DNA of 56,498 nucleotides from Cyclobacterium qasimii M12-11B (GCF_000427295.1 NZ_ATNM01000132.1:1-56498), one strand, 5' to 3'; numbered from the stretch's first letter, positions 27,219 to 36,830 are shown. Made by a program: numbers and translations. The notes: generated by a model not told the origin, from the letters alone.

Positions 27219-28649
27219 ATGAAAAATAATCGTAGAGACTTTCTAAAATTATCCGGGATTTCAGGTTTAGGAATGGCTGGATCGGCCTTGTTTCCAGGGA
27301 CATCCTTTGGTGCTGATGAAACTATAGGTTACGAAAAAATAAAAATGCTGGCGAATAAAAAGCACAAACAGGTATTTAATATGTCTGGGTATGCTGCGCC
27401 AAAAATTGATACCGTAAGAATTGGAGTTGTAGGGTTAGGAAGTAGAGGATCGGCTGCTGTACGCAGGCTAAGCAAAATTGAGGGAGTAGACATAAAGGCT
27501 TTGTGTGATTTAAGACCAGAAAAAGCCGTGCAAGCCAGAGAAAAGCTTGCCAAAACATCCCATACGCCGGAGTTGTATTCTGGAGATGCCCAAATATGGA
27601 AAAAACTGGTAGCGCGTAAGGACTTGGATTTAATTTACGTCACTACGCCATGGGAGCTTCATACGCCGATAGCACTTCATGCAATGGAAAGTGATAAACA
27701 TGCAGCAGTGGAAGTTCCAGCAGCAATTTCTATGGAAGAATGCTGGGCGCTTGTAGAGACATCAGAGAGAACAAAGAAGCATTGTATGATGCTTGAAAAT
27801 ACCTGTTATGATTTCTTTGAATTGATGACCTTAAACATGGCCCGCCAAGGATTTTTTGGTGATATTATTCATTGTGAAGGGGCTTATATTCATGATTTTA
27901 TCCCTAGTATTTTCAGCAAAGAAAAATGGAATATGTGGCGTTTCCGTCATAATGCCAGTAGAAATGGGAATCTATACCCTACACATGGTTTTGGCCCCAT
28001 TTGCCAAGCCATGAATGTAAATAGAGGTGATCAAATTGATTTTCTTGTTTCAGTTTCAAGTAAGGATTTTGTCCTGGGAGAGATGACGGAAAAACTGGCC
28101 AAAGAAGATGATGTTTACAAAGAATTTGTGGGGAAACCATTCAGAGGAAACATGAATGTGACCACCATGAAAACCAAGAATGGAAGTACCATTATGCTTC
28201 AACACGATGTCTCCTCACCAAGGGTTTATTCAAGGATCCATCTTGTCAGTGGCACCAAAGGAGTTGCAATGAAATACCCATTGCCAGGGCGTATCGCTAC
28301 AAGTCATGAAGGTTGGCTTCCTGAAGAAGAAATGAAAGCCCTGGAGCAAAAATACCAACCGGAAATTGTAAAGAGAATTGGAGAATTAGCCAAGCAAGTG
28401 GGCGGACATGGAGGGATGGATTTCTTGATGGATTGGCGGTTAATTGATTGCTTAAGAAATGGCTTGCCATTGGAGCAGGATGTATATGATGCGGCACTTT
28501 GGAGTTCCGTATTCCCATTAAGTGAATGGTCTGTAGCCAATCGCTCTAGTGCCATTGATGTACCTGACTTTACAGGAGGCTCATGGCAACACAATGCCCC
28601 AGTGGACATTAACTTGACACATGGTGGAAACACAGGGATTAATTTATAA
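27219..28649 (+). CDS. GH109-type NAD-dependent glycosidase (alpha-N-acetylgalactosaminidase family), Tat-exported
   Basis: The 476-residue protein is in the Gfo/Idh/MocA fold but specifically matches glycoside hydrolase family 109. That family cleaves alpha-GalNAc (and in some members other hexosaminides) by NAD-mediated oxidation at C3, elimination and reduction. A Tat signal (NNRRDFLKLSGISGLGMAG) precedes the Rossmann motif IGVVGLGSRGSAAVRRL. Family-typical stretches are YVTTPWELHTPIALHAME, KHAAVEVPAAISMEECWAL, CYDFFELMTLNMARQGFFGD, GNLYPTHGFGPICQAMNVN and the C-terminal GGHGGMDFLMDWRLIDCLRN. It is the only recognisable glycosidase of this locus and so sets the substrate class: an alpha-linked N-acetyl-hexosamine glycan. 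Confidence 0.88.
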   Translation: MKNNRRDFLKLSGISGLGMAGSALFPGTSFGADETIGYEKIKMLANKKHKQVFNMSGYAAPKIDTVRIGVVGLGSRGSAAVRRLSKIEGVDIKALCDLRPEKAVQAREKLAKTSHTPELYSGDAQIWKKLVARKDLDLIYVTTPWELHTPIALHAMESDKHAAVEVPAAISMEECWALVETSERTKKHCMMLENTCYDFFELMTLNMARQGFFGDIIHCEGAYIHDFIPSIFSKEKWNMWRFRHNASRNGNLYPTHGFGPICQAMNVNRGDQIDFLVSVSSKDFVLGEMTEKLAKEDDVYKEFVGKPFRGNMNVTTMKTKNGSTIMLQHDVSSPRVYSRIHLVSGTKGVAMKYPLPGRIATSHEGWLPEEEMKALEQKYQPEIVKRIGELAKQVGGHGGMDFLMDWRLIDCLRNGLPLEQDVYDAALWSSVFPLSEWSVANRSSAIDVPDFTGGSWQHNAPVDINLTHGGNTGINL

Positions 28650-28688
28650 TTTAAAAATACAGCAGATGACATGTAATTTGACCAGTCC

Positions 28689-30761
28689 ATGAAAAATTTT
28701 CTATTAGTAAGTCTTTTTATTGTAGTTCAGTTTTTAAGCCCTCATTCCGCTGTATCTAAAGAAGGAATGGTTTTAAATACAAGCCCTCAGGACAGTTTGC
28801 CTTCTGTTTTATCTGCTCAAAGTGCAGATATTTTGGGGGGTCGAATGAAACAACAAGCCCAAATAAAATATGCAACTCACCTGTTGCCTGATAATTTGAA
28901 GGATTGGGAAAAGAGAAAAACCGAAATAAATCGGGAAGTGATTCTCAACAGTGGTATTAAAGTGGATCATGACCTGGCCTTGGACATGAAGGTGACTGGC
29001 ACGGTTCAAATGGATGGTTATTCCATAAAAAATATTTATTTCCAAACACAACCGGGGGTATATGCAACTGCAAACTTATTTATCCCTGAGGGCGAAGGCC
29101 CTTTTCCTGCAGTGATCAACATGCATGGGCATTGGAGTGAAGGCAAAGCAGCAGAAAATATCCAATCAGTAGCGCATAGCCTGGCAAAAAGCGGGTATGT
29201 ATGCCTGAGCATGGATGCTTTTGGTGCTGGTGAAAGATCGACAGAACACATGGATTTTGAATACCATGGATCCAATTTAGGCGCTTCATTGATGAATGTG
29301 GGTGAAACCCTTTTGGGTGTTCAGGTGATAGACAATATGCGTGCAGTGGACCTTTTATTAACATTGCCTTATGTAGATGCTGAAAACATTGGCGCTACAG
29401 GAGCAAGTGGTGGAGGCAATCAGACCATGTGGTTTGCTGCCATAGATGAAAGGGTAAAAGCAGCCATGCCAGTAGTGAGTGTAGGTACTTTTGAATCAGC
29501 GGTAATGGGTTCCAACTGTGTTTGTGAATTGATTCCCAATGGGCTCTCCTTTACTGAGTCTTCCGGGATTTTGGCACTGTATGCACCAAGGGCCTTGAAA
29601 ATGTGTAATCACAACAAGGACAGCAACGCTACTTTTTTTCCAGAAGAAATGTTGAGAAGTTACCACAATGCGAAACCAATTTTCCAACAATACGGAGTAG
29701 AAGAAAACATTGATTATGAATTATTTGACCTTGTTCATGGCTATTGGCCAGAAGACAGGGAAGCCATGTTGGGCTGGTTTGATCTCCACTTGAGAGGAAT
29801 TGGAGATGGTAGCTCTCGAAAAGAAATTGCTTTTGAAGTGCTTCCTGTTGAAAAACTGATGGTCTTTCCAAAAGGCCAACGTGATCCTAAAGTGATTGGC
29901 GTAGCAGAATATTGCCGGAGGAAAGGGCAGGAGCTGAGAAAAGATTATTTGAGTCAGACTTCTATTGATAATCAACAAGCGACTGAGGACCTACAGGAGC
30001 TTCTTAAAATCAAAAGTTTTCCGGAAATTAACCAGGTGAATAACTTTTCTCCAGTTGACGGTTGGGAAAGGATTGCCTTAGAAACATCAGATAATTTGCT
30101 AACACCACTTCTTGTCAAAAAACCTGGCAAGGCAGCTTTGGGCTATGTCCTTCTCGCAACATCAAACGGGAAACATGAAATTCCTCTAGCAAGAATTGAT
30201 GATTTAATAAATAAGGGCCATGGTGTTGTAATTGTAGAACTGAGTGGTACCGGTGAAGCCGCCTCCAAGGAGGATCAATTGGTTGCCTACCTAACGCCTT
30301 TTCACACTTTAGCAAGAGCAAAATTATGGCTCGGAGAAACCATGCTCGGGCAATGGGTTGGTGAATTAGACATGGTCTCTGGTTTTATTAAAGAAAACTA
30401 TGCCCCGAAAATGTTAGCTTTTGACGGAGACAAGGAAGCTGGCTTGGCAGGATTGTATTTAGCAGCACTTGAAGAGGAAACATTTAGCTCGCTTACCCTA
30501 AGAAATACGCCTGTAAGTTATCTTTTTGATAATCGGGAAGGGGTAGATTATTATAGTCTGGCCATTCATCTTCCAAAATTCCTTCAATGGGGAGATGTAT
30601 CTCTGGCAGCGGGATTGTCGGGTCGACAAATCACTTTTGATCATCCGGTAACCATGTCTGGAGAATCATTATTGCCTTCTCAGGAAAAAGAATTGCAAAG
30701 TGAATTTACTGCAATAAGGTCTTCTTTAAAAGGAAAAGGAAGCGTTAAATTTCAATTTTAA
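28689..30761 (+). CDS. Two-domain exported alpha/beta hydrolase (acetyl-xylan-esterase-like)
   Basis: The 690-residue protein has a signal peptide (residues 1-23) and two alpha/beta hydrolase-like halves. The first (about 95-370) is complete, with PFPAVINMHGHWSEGK, nucleophile Ser240 in GATGASGGGN and a likely His in FDLVHGYWPED. It probably removes acetyl or other ester groups from the glycan. The second half (about 470-660) keeps the strand pattern (GYVLLATSNGKHE, KMLAFDGDKEAGLAGLY), but the nucleophile elbow has no serine, so it looks catalytically dead and perhaps structural or binding. It sits 39 bp behind the GH109 gene in a same-strand run. Confidence 0.8.
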   Translation: MKNFLLVSLFIVVQFLSPHSAVSKEGMVLNTSPQDSLPSVLSAQSADILGGRMKQQAQIKYATHLLPDNLKDWEKRKTEINREVILNSGIKVDHDLALDMKVTGTVQMDGYSIKNIYFQTQPGVYATANLFIPEGEGPFPAVINMHGHWSEGKAAENIQSVAHSLAKSGYVCLSMDAFGAGERSTEHMDFEYHGSNLGASLMNVGETLLGVQVIDNMRAVDLLLTLPYVDAENIGATGASGGGNQTMWFAAIDERVKAAMPVVSVGTFESAVMGSNCVCELIPNGLSFTESSGILALYAPRALKMCNHNKDSNATFFPEEMLRSYHNAKPIFQQYGVEENIDYELFDLVHGYWPEDREAMLGWFDLHLRGIGDGSSRKEIAFEVLPVEKLMVFPKGQRDPKVIGVAEYCRRKGQELRKDYLSQTSIDNQQATEDLQELLKIKSFPEINQVNNFSPVDGWERIALETSDNLLTPLLVKKPGKAALGYVLLATSNGKHEIPLARIDDLINKGHGVVIVELSGTGEAASKEDQLVAYLTPFHTLARAKLWLGETMLGQWVGELDMVSGFIKENYAPKMLAFDGDKEAGLAGLYLAALEEETFSSLTLRNTPVSYLFDNREGVDYYSLAIHLPKFLQWGDVSLAAGLSGRQITFDHPVTMSGESLLPSQEKELQSEFTAIRSSLKGKGSVKFQF

Positions 30762-30803
30762 TACCCACCAAAAAATAATATAGAAGCTTAATACAATTAA
30801 ATT

Positions 30804-32147
30804 ATGGGAACGATAAACAGAAGAAAATTTATCCAAAATACAGGGTTACTTGCAGCAACTGGCCTTTTGGCACCTTCAATTGGTTATGGTTTTAAGCGCC
30901 AAAAAAGCCGTGTAGTGTTGGTAGGGACCGGAGGCAGAGGAATAGGTATGTGGGGTCAACCAGTTCAGGAAGAATACAATGATATTTTGGAATTCGTTGG
31001 ACTTTGTGATGTCAATCCTGGAAGGGTGGCTTATGCCAAGGAAAAAATGAAAGTCAACTGTCCAGTTTACACGGATTTTGATAAGATGATGAAGGAAACG
31101 AAGCCTGATACGTTGATTGTTACTACCACAGATGCAACCCATCATGAGTACATCATCAAAGGCTTGGAAGCTGGTTTGAGAGTGATTTCAGAAAAACCAA
31201 TGACTACTGATGAGTTCAAATGCCAGGAAATCTTTGATGCTGAAAAAAGAACGGGAAATAAGGTTATTGTTACCTTTAACATGCGCTACTCGGCTTATGT
31301 ACAACAAATTTGGGAATTGCTGAGGAACAATGAAATAGGAGATATTAAATCAGTAGATCTGAACTGGTACCTGGATACCAGTCATGGAGCAAGTTATTTC
31401 AGACGTTGGCATGGTGAAAAAGAGCATGGAGGTACCTTGCTTGTTCATAAAGCTACCCATCATTTTGATGCCTTGAATTATTGGATGGATTCTGAGCCAG
31501 AGGAAGTATTTGCTTACGGTTCTTTGGATTATTACGGACAAAAAAACAGTAAAATACATAGCACGAATTGCCGGCCTTGCCCACATAAATCCAATTGTAA
31601 TTTTTATTGGGACATTACCCAAAGCCAAAGTGCAATGGATCTATATGTAGCCAATGAAAAACACGATGGCTACCTACGTGACGGTTGTATTTATCGTAAA
31701 GAAGTGGATATTTATGATACCATGGCTGTCCAATACAAGTATGCGAATGGTGTGAAAGTAAGTTATTCTTTGACTGCTAGCTCACCTTACGAAGGATATA
31801 GATTGGCCATTAATGGTAGTAAAGGTAGATTGGATGCATGGATAAAATCTTCTATGCCTACAGGTGTACCTCCTTATCAGGAGATTACGATTAGGAATCT
31901 TTTTGGTAACGTGAAAAACATTAAGGTAATTCCAGAGACCGGAGGACATGGTGGGTCAGATCCAAGGTTAAAAGATAAAATATTCAGGTACCCTGATACG
32001 CCAGATCTTTACAAACAATCAGCGGGTTCAAGAGATGGGGCCATGTCAGCATTGATAGGTATCGCTGCACGTAACAGTATTGAAACGGGTAAAATAGTCA
32101 AAATTTCAGACCTCACTTCCCTTGTTCCAGTAGCAAAAAAGGCTTGA
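30804..32147 (+). CDS. Tat-exported Gfo/Idh/MocA oxidoreductase with a cysteine cluster
   Basis: The 447-residue protein starts with a Tat signal (INRRKFIQNTGLLAATGLLA). It has the Rossmann motif VVLVGTGGRGIGMWG, the SEKPMTTDEF dinucleotide/catalytic motif and a C-terminal GFO domain (GGTLLVHKATHHFDALNYW). It is not GH109-like. An unusual feature is Cys256-x2-Cys259-x5-Cys265 (NCRPCPHKSNC) with another at Cys295, which could hold zinc or a cluster. It probably oxidises or epimerises a sugar unit released from the glycan. The start of the next gene is 72 bp on. Confidence 0.85.
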   Translation: MGTINRRKFIQNTGLLAATGLLAPSIGYGFKRQKSRVVLVGTGGRGIGMWGQPVQEEYNDILEFVGLCDVNPGRVAYAKEKMKVNCPVYTDFDKMMKETKPDTLIVTTTDATHHEYIIKGLEAGLRVISEKPMTTDEFKCQEIFDAEKRTGNKVIVTFNMRYSAYVQQIWELLRNNEIGDIKSVDLNWYLDTSHGASYFRRWHGEKEHGGTLLVHKATHHFDALNYWMDSEPEEVFAYGSLDYYGQKNSKIHSTNCRPCPHKSNCNFYWDITQSQSAMDLYVANEKHDGYLRDGCIYRKEVDIYDTMAVQYKYANGVKVSYSLTASSPYEGYRLAINGSKGRLDAWIKSSMPTGVPPYQEITIRNLFGNVKNIKVIPETGGHGGSDPRLKDKIFRYPDTPDLYKQSAGSRDGAMSALIGIAARNSIETGKIVKISDLTSLVPVAKKA

Positions 32148-32219
32148 TTTAGAACAATAAATGTTCAGTGAATTTAGCGCTCACCATTAAATTATCGATT
32201 TAAGCCTAATTGTAGTCAC

Positions 32220-33560
32220 ATGAATCATCAAAGAAGGAAATTCCTGAAGGTTTCTGGAATGGCCGTCACCGGTTTAGGGATTTTGGAAGGATTTGCGGCA
32301 GGGCAACCGGGGAGTTTTCCCGCTAGCCCTATGCAGGATCCTTCCCGTTTTCAAATCACACCAGCAATGAAAGAGGCCTATCAGGTAGCACTGAAGGCTT
32401 TAAATCCCACTAAAAGCCAATTGGAACGTGGGCTTGAACTTCATCGCAACTCTGTAGTTGTAGATTGTTATGGTTTCATGCCGAGGGCAGCTGTAGACGG
32501 GGAAAGAATGAAAGCAGCGGTGGAGGACAGTGCTTCTCCATTGGAGCTTCAGGACATGCAGGAAGACATGACCATGACGGGGTTTGTAGAAGTACAACGC
32601 GAAACGGAAGAGTTTATCAATGCATGGAAGGCTTCGGGAGTTACTTGTGTTATTCAGAATTCAGGAGAAGAGGGAAGTGCTATAGAAAGGCTACTCAAAA
32701 GATTGTCCAGGTTTACCTATGCTACTGACTGGATGAAGGATACTTTAATAAAAGCCGTTACTCCTGAGGATATTTTGCTTGCCAAGCAGCAAAACAAACA
32801 TTCCCTTTATTTTACAGGAAATGGAGTTCCTCTCCCTCAGGATTGGATTTCTACAGCGGATGAGCTTCGTTATATTAGGGTGTTTTACCAATTGGGTATT
32901 CGCATGATGCACCTCACCTATAACCGTCGAAATATGATTGGTGATGGTTGTGGTGAGCAAATAGATGGCGGTTTAAGTGATTTTGGAAGGTCAGTGGTAG
33001 AAGAGATGAATCGAGTAGGAGTGATCGTAGATATTGCTCACTCGGGGTGGCAAACAAGTCTGGATGCTGCCAAGCATTCCACAAAACCAATGGTGGCCAG
33101 CCACAGTACGGTGAATTCATTGTATGAACATTACCGTGCCAAACCAGACAATGTGATCAAAGCCATAGCAGACACAGACGGATACATGGGGATATGTTGT
33201 ATTCCTTGGTTTTTAGGTGGTTCAGGAGATATAGCCTCCATGATGAAGCACATTGATTATATGGTCAAAAAATTTGGCAGTGATCGGGTGGCTATTGGCA
33301 CGGATGTGGCTCATAATTCACAATATGCTCCTGAAGAAAATAAGAAGGTGCCTGCTTATAGAAAACGAAGGAACAGATGGGAAGCATTGTGGCCAGAGCC
33401 TAAAGAAGCCTTTACCACTACCAAGGAGATGACGCAAAGTATGGCTTGGACCAATTGGCCTTTGTTTACTGTGGGTATGGTTCAGATGGGCTACAGCGAC
33501 GTAGATATCCAGAAAATTTTGAGTGGAAATGTACTGCGCGTGGCAAGGGCTGCTTTATAA
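32220..33560 (+). CDS. M19 (renal dipeptidase) homolog with a degenerate metal site, Tat-exported
   Basis: The 446-residue protein has a Tat signal (HQRRKFLKVSGMAVTGLGIL) and a TIM-barrel body clearly related to membrane dipeptidases: YQLGIRMMHLTYNRRN, GGLSDFGRSVVEEMNRVG, VDIAHSGWQTS (His274), VASHSTVNSLYEH (His295), RVAIGTDVAHN and a C-terminal helix ILSGNVLRV. The two zinc ligands His274 and His295 are present. The usual HxD of the first strand is replaced by Asp-Cys83-Tyr-Gly, and the EGGH bridging glutamate by Gly200-Asn201-Gly-Val. It is therefore a mono-metal enzyme, a different hydrolase, or a non-catalytic relative. Confidence 0.85.
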   Translation: MNHQRRKFLKVSGMAVTGLGILEGFAAGQPGSFPASPMQDPSRFQITPAMKEAYQVALKALNPTKSQLERGLELHRNSVVVDCYGFMPRAAVDGERMKAAVEDSASPLELQDMQEDMTMTGFVEVQRETEEFINAWKASGVTCVIQNSGEEGSAIERLLKRLSRFTYATDWMKDTLIKAVTPEDILLAKQQNKHSLYFTGNGVPLPQDWISTADELRYIRVFYQLGIRMMHLTYNRRNMIGDGCGEQIDGGLSDFGRSVVEEMNRVGVIVDIAHSGWQTSLDAAKHSTKPMVASHSTVNSLYEHYRAKPDNVIKAIADTDGYMGICCIPWFLGGSGDIASMMKHIDYMVKKFGSDRVAIGTDVAHNSQYAPEENKKVPAYRKRRNRWEALWPEPKEAFTTTKEMTQSMAWTNWPLFTVGMVQMGYSDVDIQKILSGNVLRVARAAL

Positions 33561-33980
33561 CTTCGAATGGGGCTATTTCCATTGAGTTTGTGTAATTTCG
33601 CAGGCGTTTTATTTTGAAGTTTGAACGAAAATAAGAAAGGCCTATTTGCAAGAAAGGATAGAAAGCTATTCTTTTTTAACAACCGTTTGGAGTAGATCGT
33701 ACTTAAAACGCTTAGGTTCAAATGAATATTTAAGAGGGATGATGACCTGTTTAGCAGGTGTCAATTTAATATCGGAAAACATTGATGAGCGGTAATAAAT
33801 TGAAACATAAATCAATTCTCGTGAATAGGCTATTAATTGTATAATTACTTAAACGTCCGGTGTGGTTCCAAATTGTCAGGGTACGGTACCGGATTTATAC
33901 ACACTTTATAAACTATTGCTAAGGCATTAATTTTCTAGCAATTATTTAGATGTCTTTTATTTAACCTTAATATCAGTATT
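33561..33980. other. Intergenic region before nagB
   Basis: These 420 bp hold a GC-richer patch near 33852-33893 (TCCGGT and ACCGGA form a loose inverted repeat), which could be regulatory. I see no gene. Confidence 0.4.
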
Positions 33981-34727
33981 ATGAGAATATTTCAATCAAC
34001 CAATCCAAAGGGGCTTGGTAAATTAGCAGGAGAGGCCGCAGCACCACTAATTCGTGAGGCGATTAAGAGCAAAGGAAAAGCCAATTTAATTTTAGCAACG
34101 GGCACTAGTCAGTTCGAAACTATTTCCCAGCTTTTAGATGAAGCTATCGATTGGAGTAAAGTGACTGTTTTTCATTTGGATGAATACATTGGGATTCCAA
34201 TCACCCATCCTGCAAGCTTTCGAAAATACCTTAAGGAAAGGTTTGTGGATAAAGTAGAAAAATTGGGCGCAATACATTATATCAATGGAGAAAATGATCC
34301 GGAAAAAGAATGTGAAAGGCTAAAGGCTTTGATTTCAGGTCAGGACATTGATGTGGCTTTTGTAGGGATTGGCGAAAATGGTCACCTTGCCTTCAATGAC
34401 CCGCCTGCCGATTTTGATACCAAAGAACCTTACTTGGTTGTGGATTTGGATGTGCCATGTAGAGAACAACAAATGAATGAAGGTTGGTTTGCAACCCTAG
34501 AGGATGTTCCCCGTCAGGCCATCAGTATGTCTATCCAACAAATCATGAAGTCCGAACATATCATTTGTTCTGTTCCGGATGATCGAAAAGCCAACGCGGT
34601 AAAGAATTGCTTAGAAGGCGAAGTGAGCAACATGAATCCTTCAAGTATTTTGCAAGAGCACGCTTCTTGTAGTATTTATCTGGATGATGCATCTGCTTCC
34701 TTGCTAACCAAGGCATTAGAGAAATAA
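33981..34727 (+). CDS. Glucosamine-6-phosphate deaminase family protein (NagB-like)
   Basis: The 248-residue cytoplasmic protein belongs to the NagB/6-phosphogluconolactonase family and would convert glucosamine-6-phosphate to fructose-6-phosphate and ammonia. Seen: ILATGTSQFETISQLL (phosphate loop), FHLDEYIGI with the ring-opening Asp, and VGIGENGHLAFNDPP. In E. coli NagB the last motif reads GEDGHIAFNEPG, so the catalytic Asp is Asn and the Glu is Asp here, with His kept. This variant form is familiar in Bacteroidota and Planctomycetota homologs. It supports amino-sugar use by the locus, but no NagA or kinase gene is present in the window. It ends at a strong terminator facing the repressor gene. 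Confidence 0.85.
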   Translation: MRIFQSTNPKGLGKLAGEAAAPLIREAIKSKGKANLILATGTSQFETISQLLDEAIDWSKVTVFHLDEYIGIPITHPASFRKYLKERFVDKVEKLGAIHYINGENDPEKECERLKALISGQDIDVAFVGIGENGHLAFNDPPADFDTKEPYLVVDLDVPCREQQMNEGWFATLEDVPRQAISMSIQQIMKSEHIICSVPDDRKANAVKNCLEGEVSNMNPSSILQEHASCSIYLDDASASLLTKALEK

Positions 34728-34739
34728 ACCACTAAGCCA

Positions 34740-34789
34740 AAAGCCTGTGTCCCAAGATGGTTAAGCTATCTTGGGATACGGCTTTTTTT
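34740..34789. terminator. Terminator between nagB-like gene and lacI-type gene
   Basis: AAAGCC-TGT-GTCCCAAGAT and ATCTTGGGAT-AC-GGCTTTTTTT pair around GGTTAAGCT. It lies between two converging genes. Confidence 0.88.
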
Positions 34790-34870
34790 ATTTCATGACA
34801 CCTGGAAAAGATATTTTTTTAAAACCCCTAACGCATTGTGTTTTCAGTGTTTTTTTTACTTAAAGGGGGA

Positions 34871-35893
34871 CTATTGCAAATCCCCGGTGGATCGAATACT
34901 GGATTCTCGAATGATTAATTCGCCGGGAAGAATCTCCTCCGTTGAAGGCAGGTTGTCTTTTTGAATGTGCTTCAGCAATAACTCGCATGCGATCCTGCCG
35001 ATATCAAAAGCAGACTCCGAGACGGTGGTAAGTGTGGGGGTAATAAGGGTGCAAATAGGGTCATTCGTAAAGCCTACTACTCCAAAATCCCTGCCTATCT
35101 GAATGTTCAGTTTTTTAAGTTGAACCATAGCGCCAATGGCTTTTCTATCATTTACAGCAAATATGGCGTCAGGTTTATTCGTTTCCTCCATTAGATTTTT
35201 GAGATCATCAGCGCCACATTCCTGAGAAAATCCGTTGTGGATAATCAATTCTTTTCTTATCGGGATTCGGTGATGTTCCAATGCATTAAGGTAACCATTT
35301 AGTCGATTTTGGGTAAACATCTGGTCTTTTGGCCCCGTGATGTGCGCGATGTTCATAAAGCCTTGTGAGATAAGATGAGCAGTGGCCTCAAAAGCGCCAT
35401 TGTAATCGTCTTGCACCACTTTGGAAGCATCTAAATTATTGGTTCTGTCAAAGAACACCACAGGGATTCCTTTGTCTATTACCTCATGAATATGGTCGTA
35501 ATTACTGGCACAGGTGGAAATAAGGATTCCATCAAGTCCCGAAAGGGTGAGGTTACTCATGATAAGACTTTCCCTTTCCTCTGAATCATTGGTCAGGTAA
35601 AGAATAATATTATAATTGAATTCATAGGCAATTTTCTGAATTCCAGTAATAACGGTTGAAAAATAATAATTGGTAATAAAGGGTAAAATTATGCCAATAT
35701 TATTTGTCCTTCCCTGAGACAAGCCTCTTGCATTAAAATTGGGTTTGTATTTTAGTTCTTTGGCTTTTTCAAGCACCAGGTGTTTAGTCTCTGGGCTCAC
35801 ATCAAATGTGTCGCGCAAAGCCCTTGAAACCGTAGAGACTGATATGTTCAATTCCCTGGCAATATCTTTTATGGTTATAGTCTGACGTAACAT
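34871..35893 (-). CDS. LacI-family transcriptional regulator
   Basis: The 340-residue protein has an N-terminal helix-turn-helix (ITIKDIARELNISVSTVSRAL, about residues 6-26) with the hinge YKPNFNARGL, and a periplasmic-binding-protein-like effector domain (NIGIILPFITNYYFSTVITGI to LLLKHIQKDNLPSTEEILPGELIIRESS). It most likely represses the adjacent amino-sugar locus and responds to a sugar or sugar phosphate made from the glycan. A perfect LacI-type palindrome lies before susC at 22252-22265. Confidence 0.94.
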   Translation of the reverse strand: MLRQTITIKDIARELNISVSTVSRALRDTFDVSPETKHLVLEKAKELKYKPNFNARGLSQGRTNNIGIILPFITNYYFSTVITGIQKIAYEFNYNIILYLTNDSEERESLIMSNLTLSGLDGILISTCASNYDHIHEVIDKGIPVVFFDRTNNLDASKVVQDDYNGAFEATAHLISQGFMNIAHITGPKDQMFTQNRLNGYLNALEHHRIPIRKELIIHNGFSQECGADDLKNLMEETNKPDAIFAVNDRKAIGAMVQLKKLNIQIGRDFGVVGFTNDPICTLITPTLTTVSESAFDIGRIACELLLKHIQKDNLPSTEEILPGELIIRESSIRSTGDLQ

Positions 35894-36830
35894 TTAACTT
35901 TTTATAAAACTGTCCCATAATATGCTGTTTTTTTAATAAATATGAAATGTGAAATGTACAGAACGGTAGAATATATTTAAGAAAATCGTCAGATTAGGGA
36001 GGGGGTTACATGAAGGTTTGATTAAATATTAGCGCATAACAATGAGAAATTTACAGGATAAAATACAATTCTGTAGTTTTGTTTGTTTCTTGATTTTAGG
36101 CTTAAATAATAACGATTATTTAGGTAATGGCTGTAATTGTGTAAATTTAAGTTATTTTTTATGCATACTTTATCACTAGTTACGTAATTTCTATTTGTTT
36201 CAATTAAGTTTTAAGGCATTTATGGTGCAGGTTACATTTTGTTATTAGGCTTTTCCACCCAGCCCCTTATTCAGTCCAATTATCCTTAGAATACGAAAAT
36301 ATCAGCCGCAAAATTTTTATTTGACAGAATAAGGCACTAAATTTTAATATGCTTGTAAGTTGGGCAAATTTAAGGCGGAAATAGCGGGCTCCTAACGTAG
36401 CGAAGTTGCTGAATAATGTCTTAGATTTCCTTTTGTTTGATTGCTTAGAAAACAGGATGAGAGTGGAGGGTGGAATTATTGCGCTTCAGTTTATTTAAGA
36501 AGTTTCTGGTGAACAAATTAAATGTGTTTTCAACTTGAAATTGATTAGATGTCGCCTATTTCTAGTTCAGTTTTCAATGCCCAAATTCAATCGAACTAAA
36601 AATAATTAAACCCGGAAAATGCATTAGTCTTTGCAAAAGGGTGATGAAATTACACAATAAATCAGGGGCATTTGATATAGGGGTAGAACGGTGCTATTGA
36701 AATGTCCAAAATAACAAGGGTGGACTGATCTTATAGTGGGTTTAGAATAAAATGGAATGGACAGTGCAAAATTCGATTTAAAACTATAAACGCCATTCTA
36801 TTTCTGTAAAGTGATTGAGTTATAATTATT
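35894..36830. other. Gene-free 937-bp region
   Basis: AT-rich spacer between the lacI-type gene and the ECF sigma gene. I could find no coding frame with family resemblance, no clear terminator and no RNA gene. It marks the border between the two TonB loci. Confidence 0.45.
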
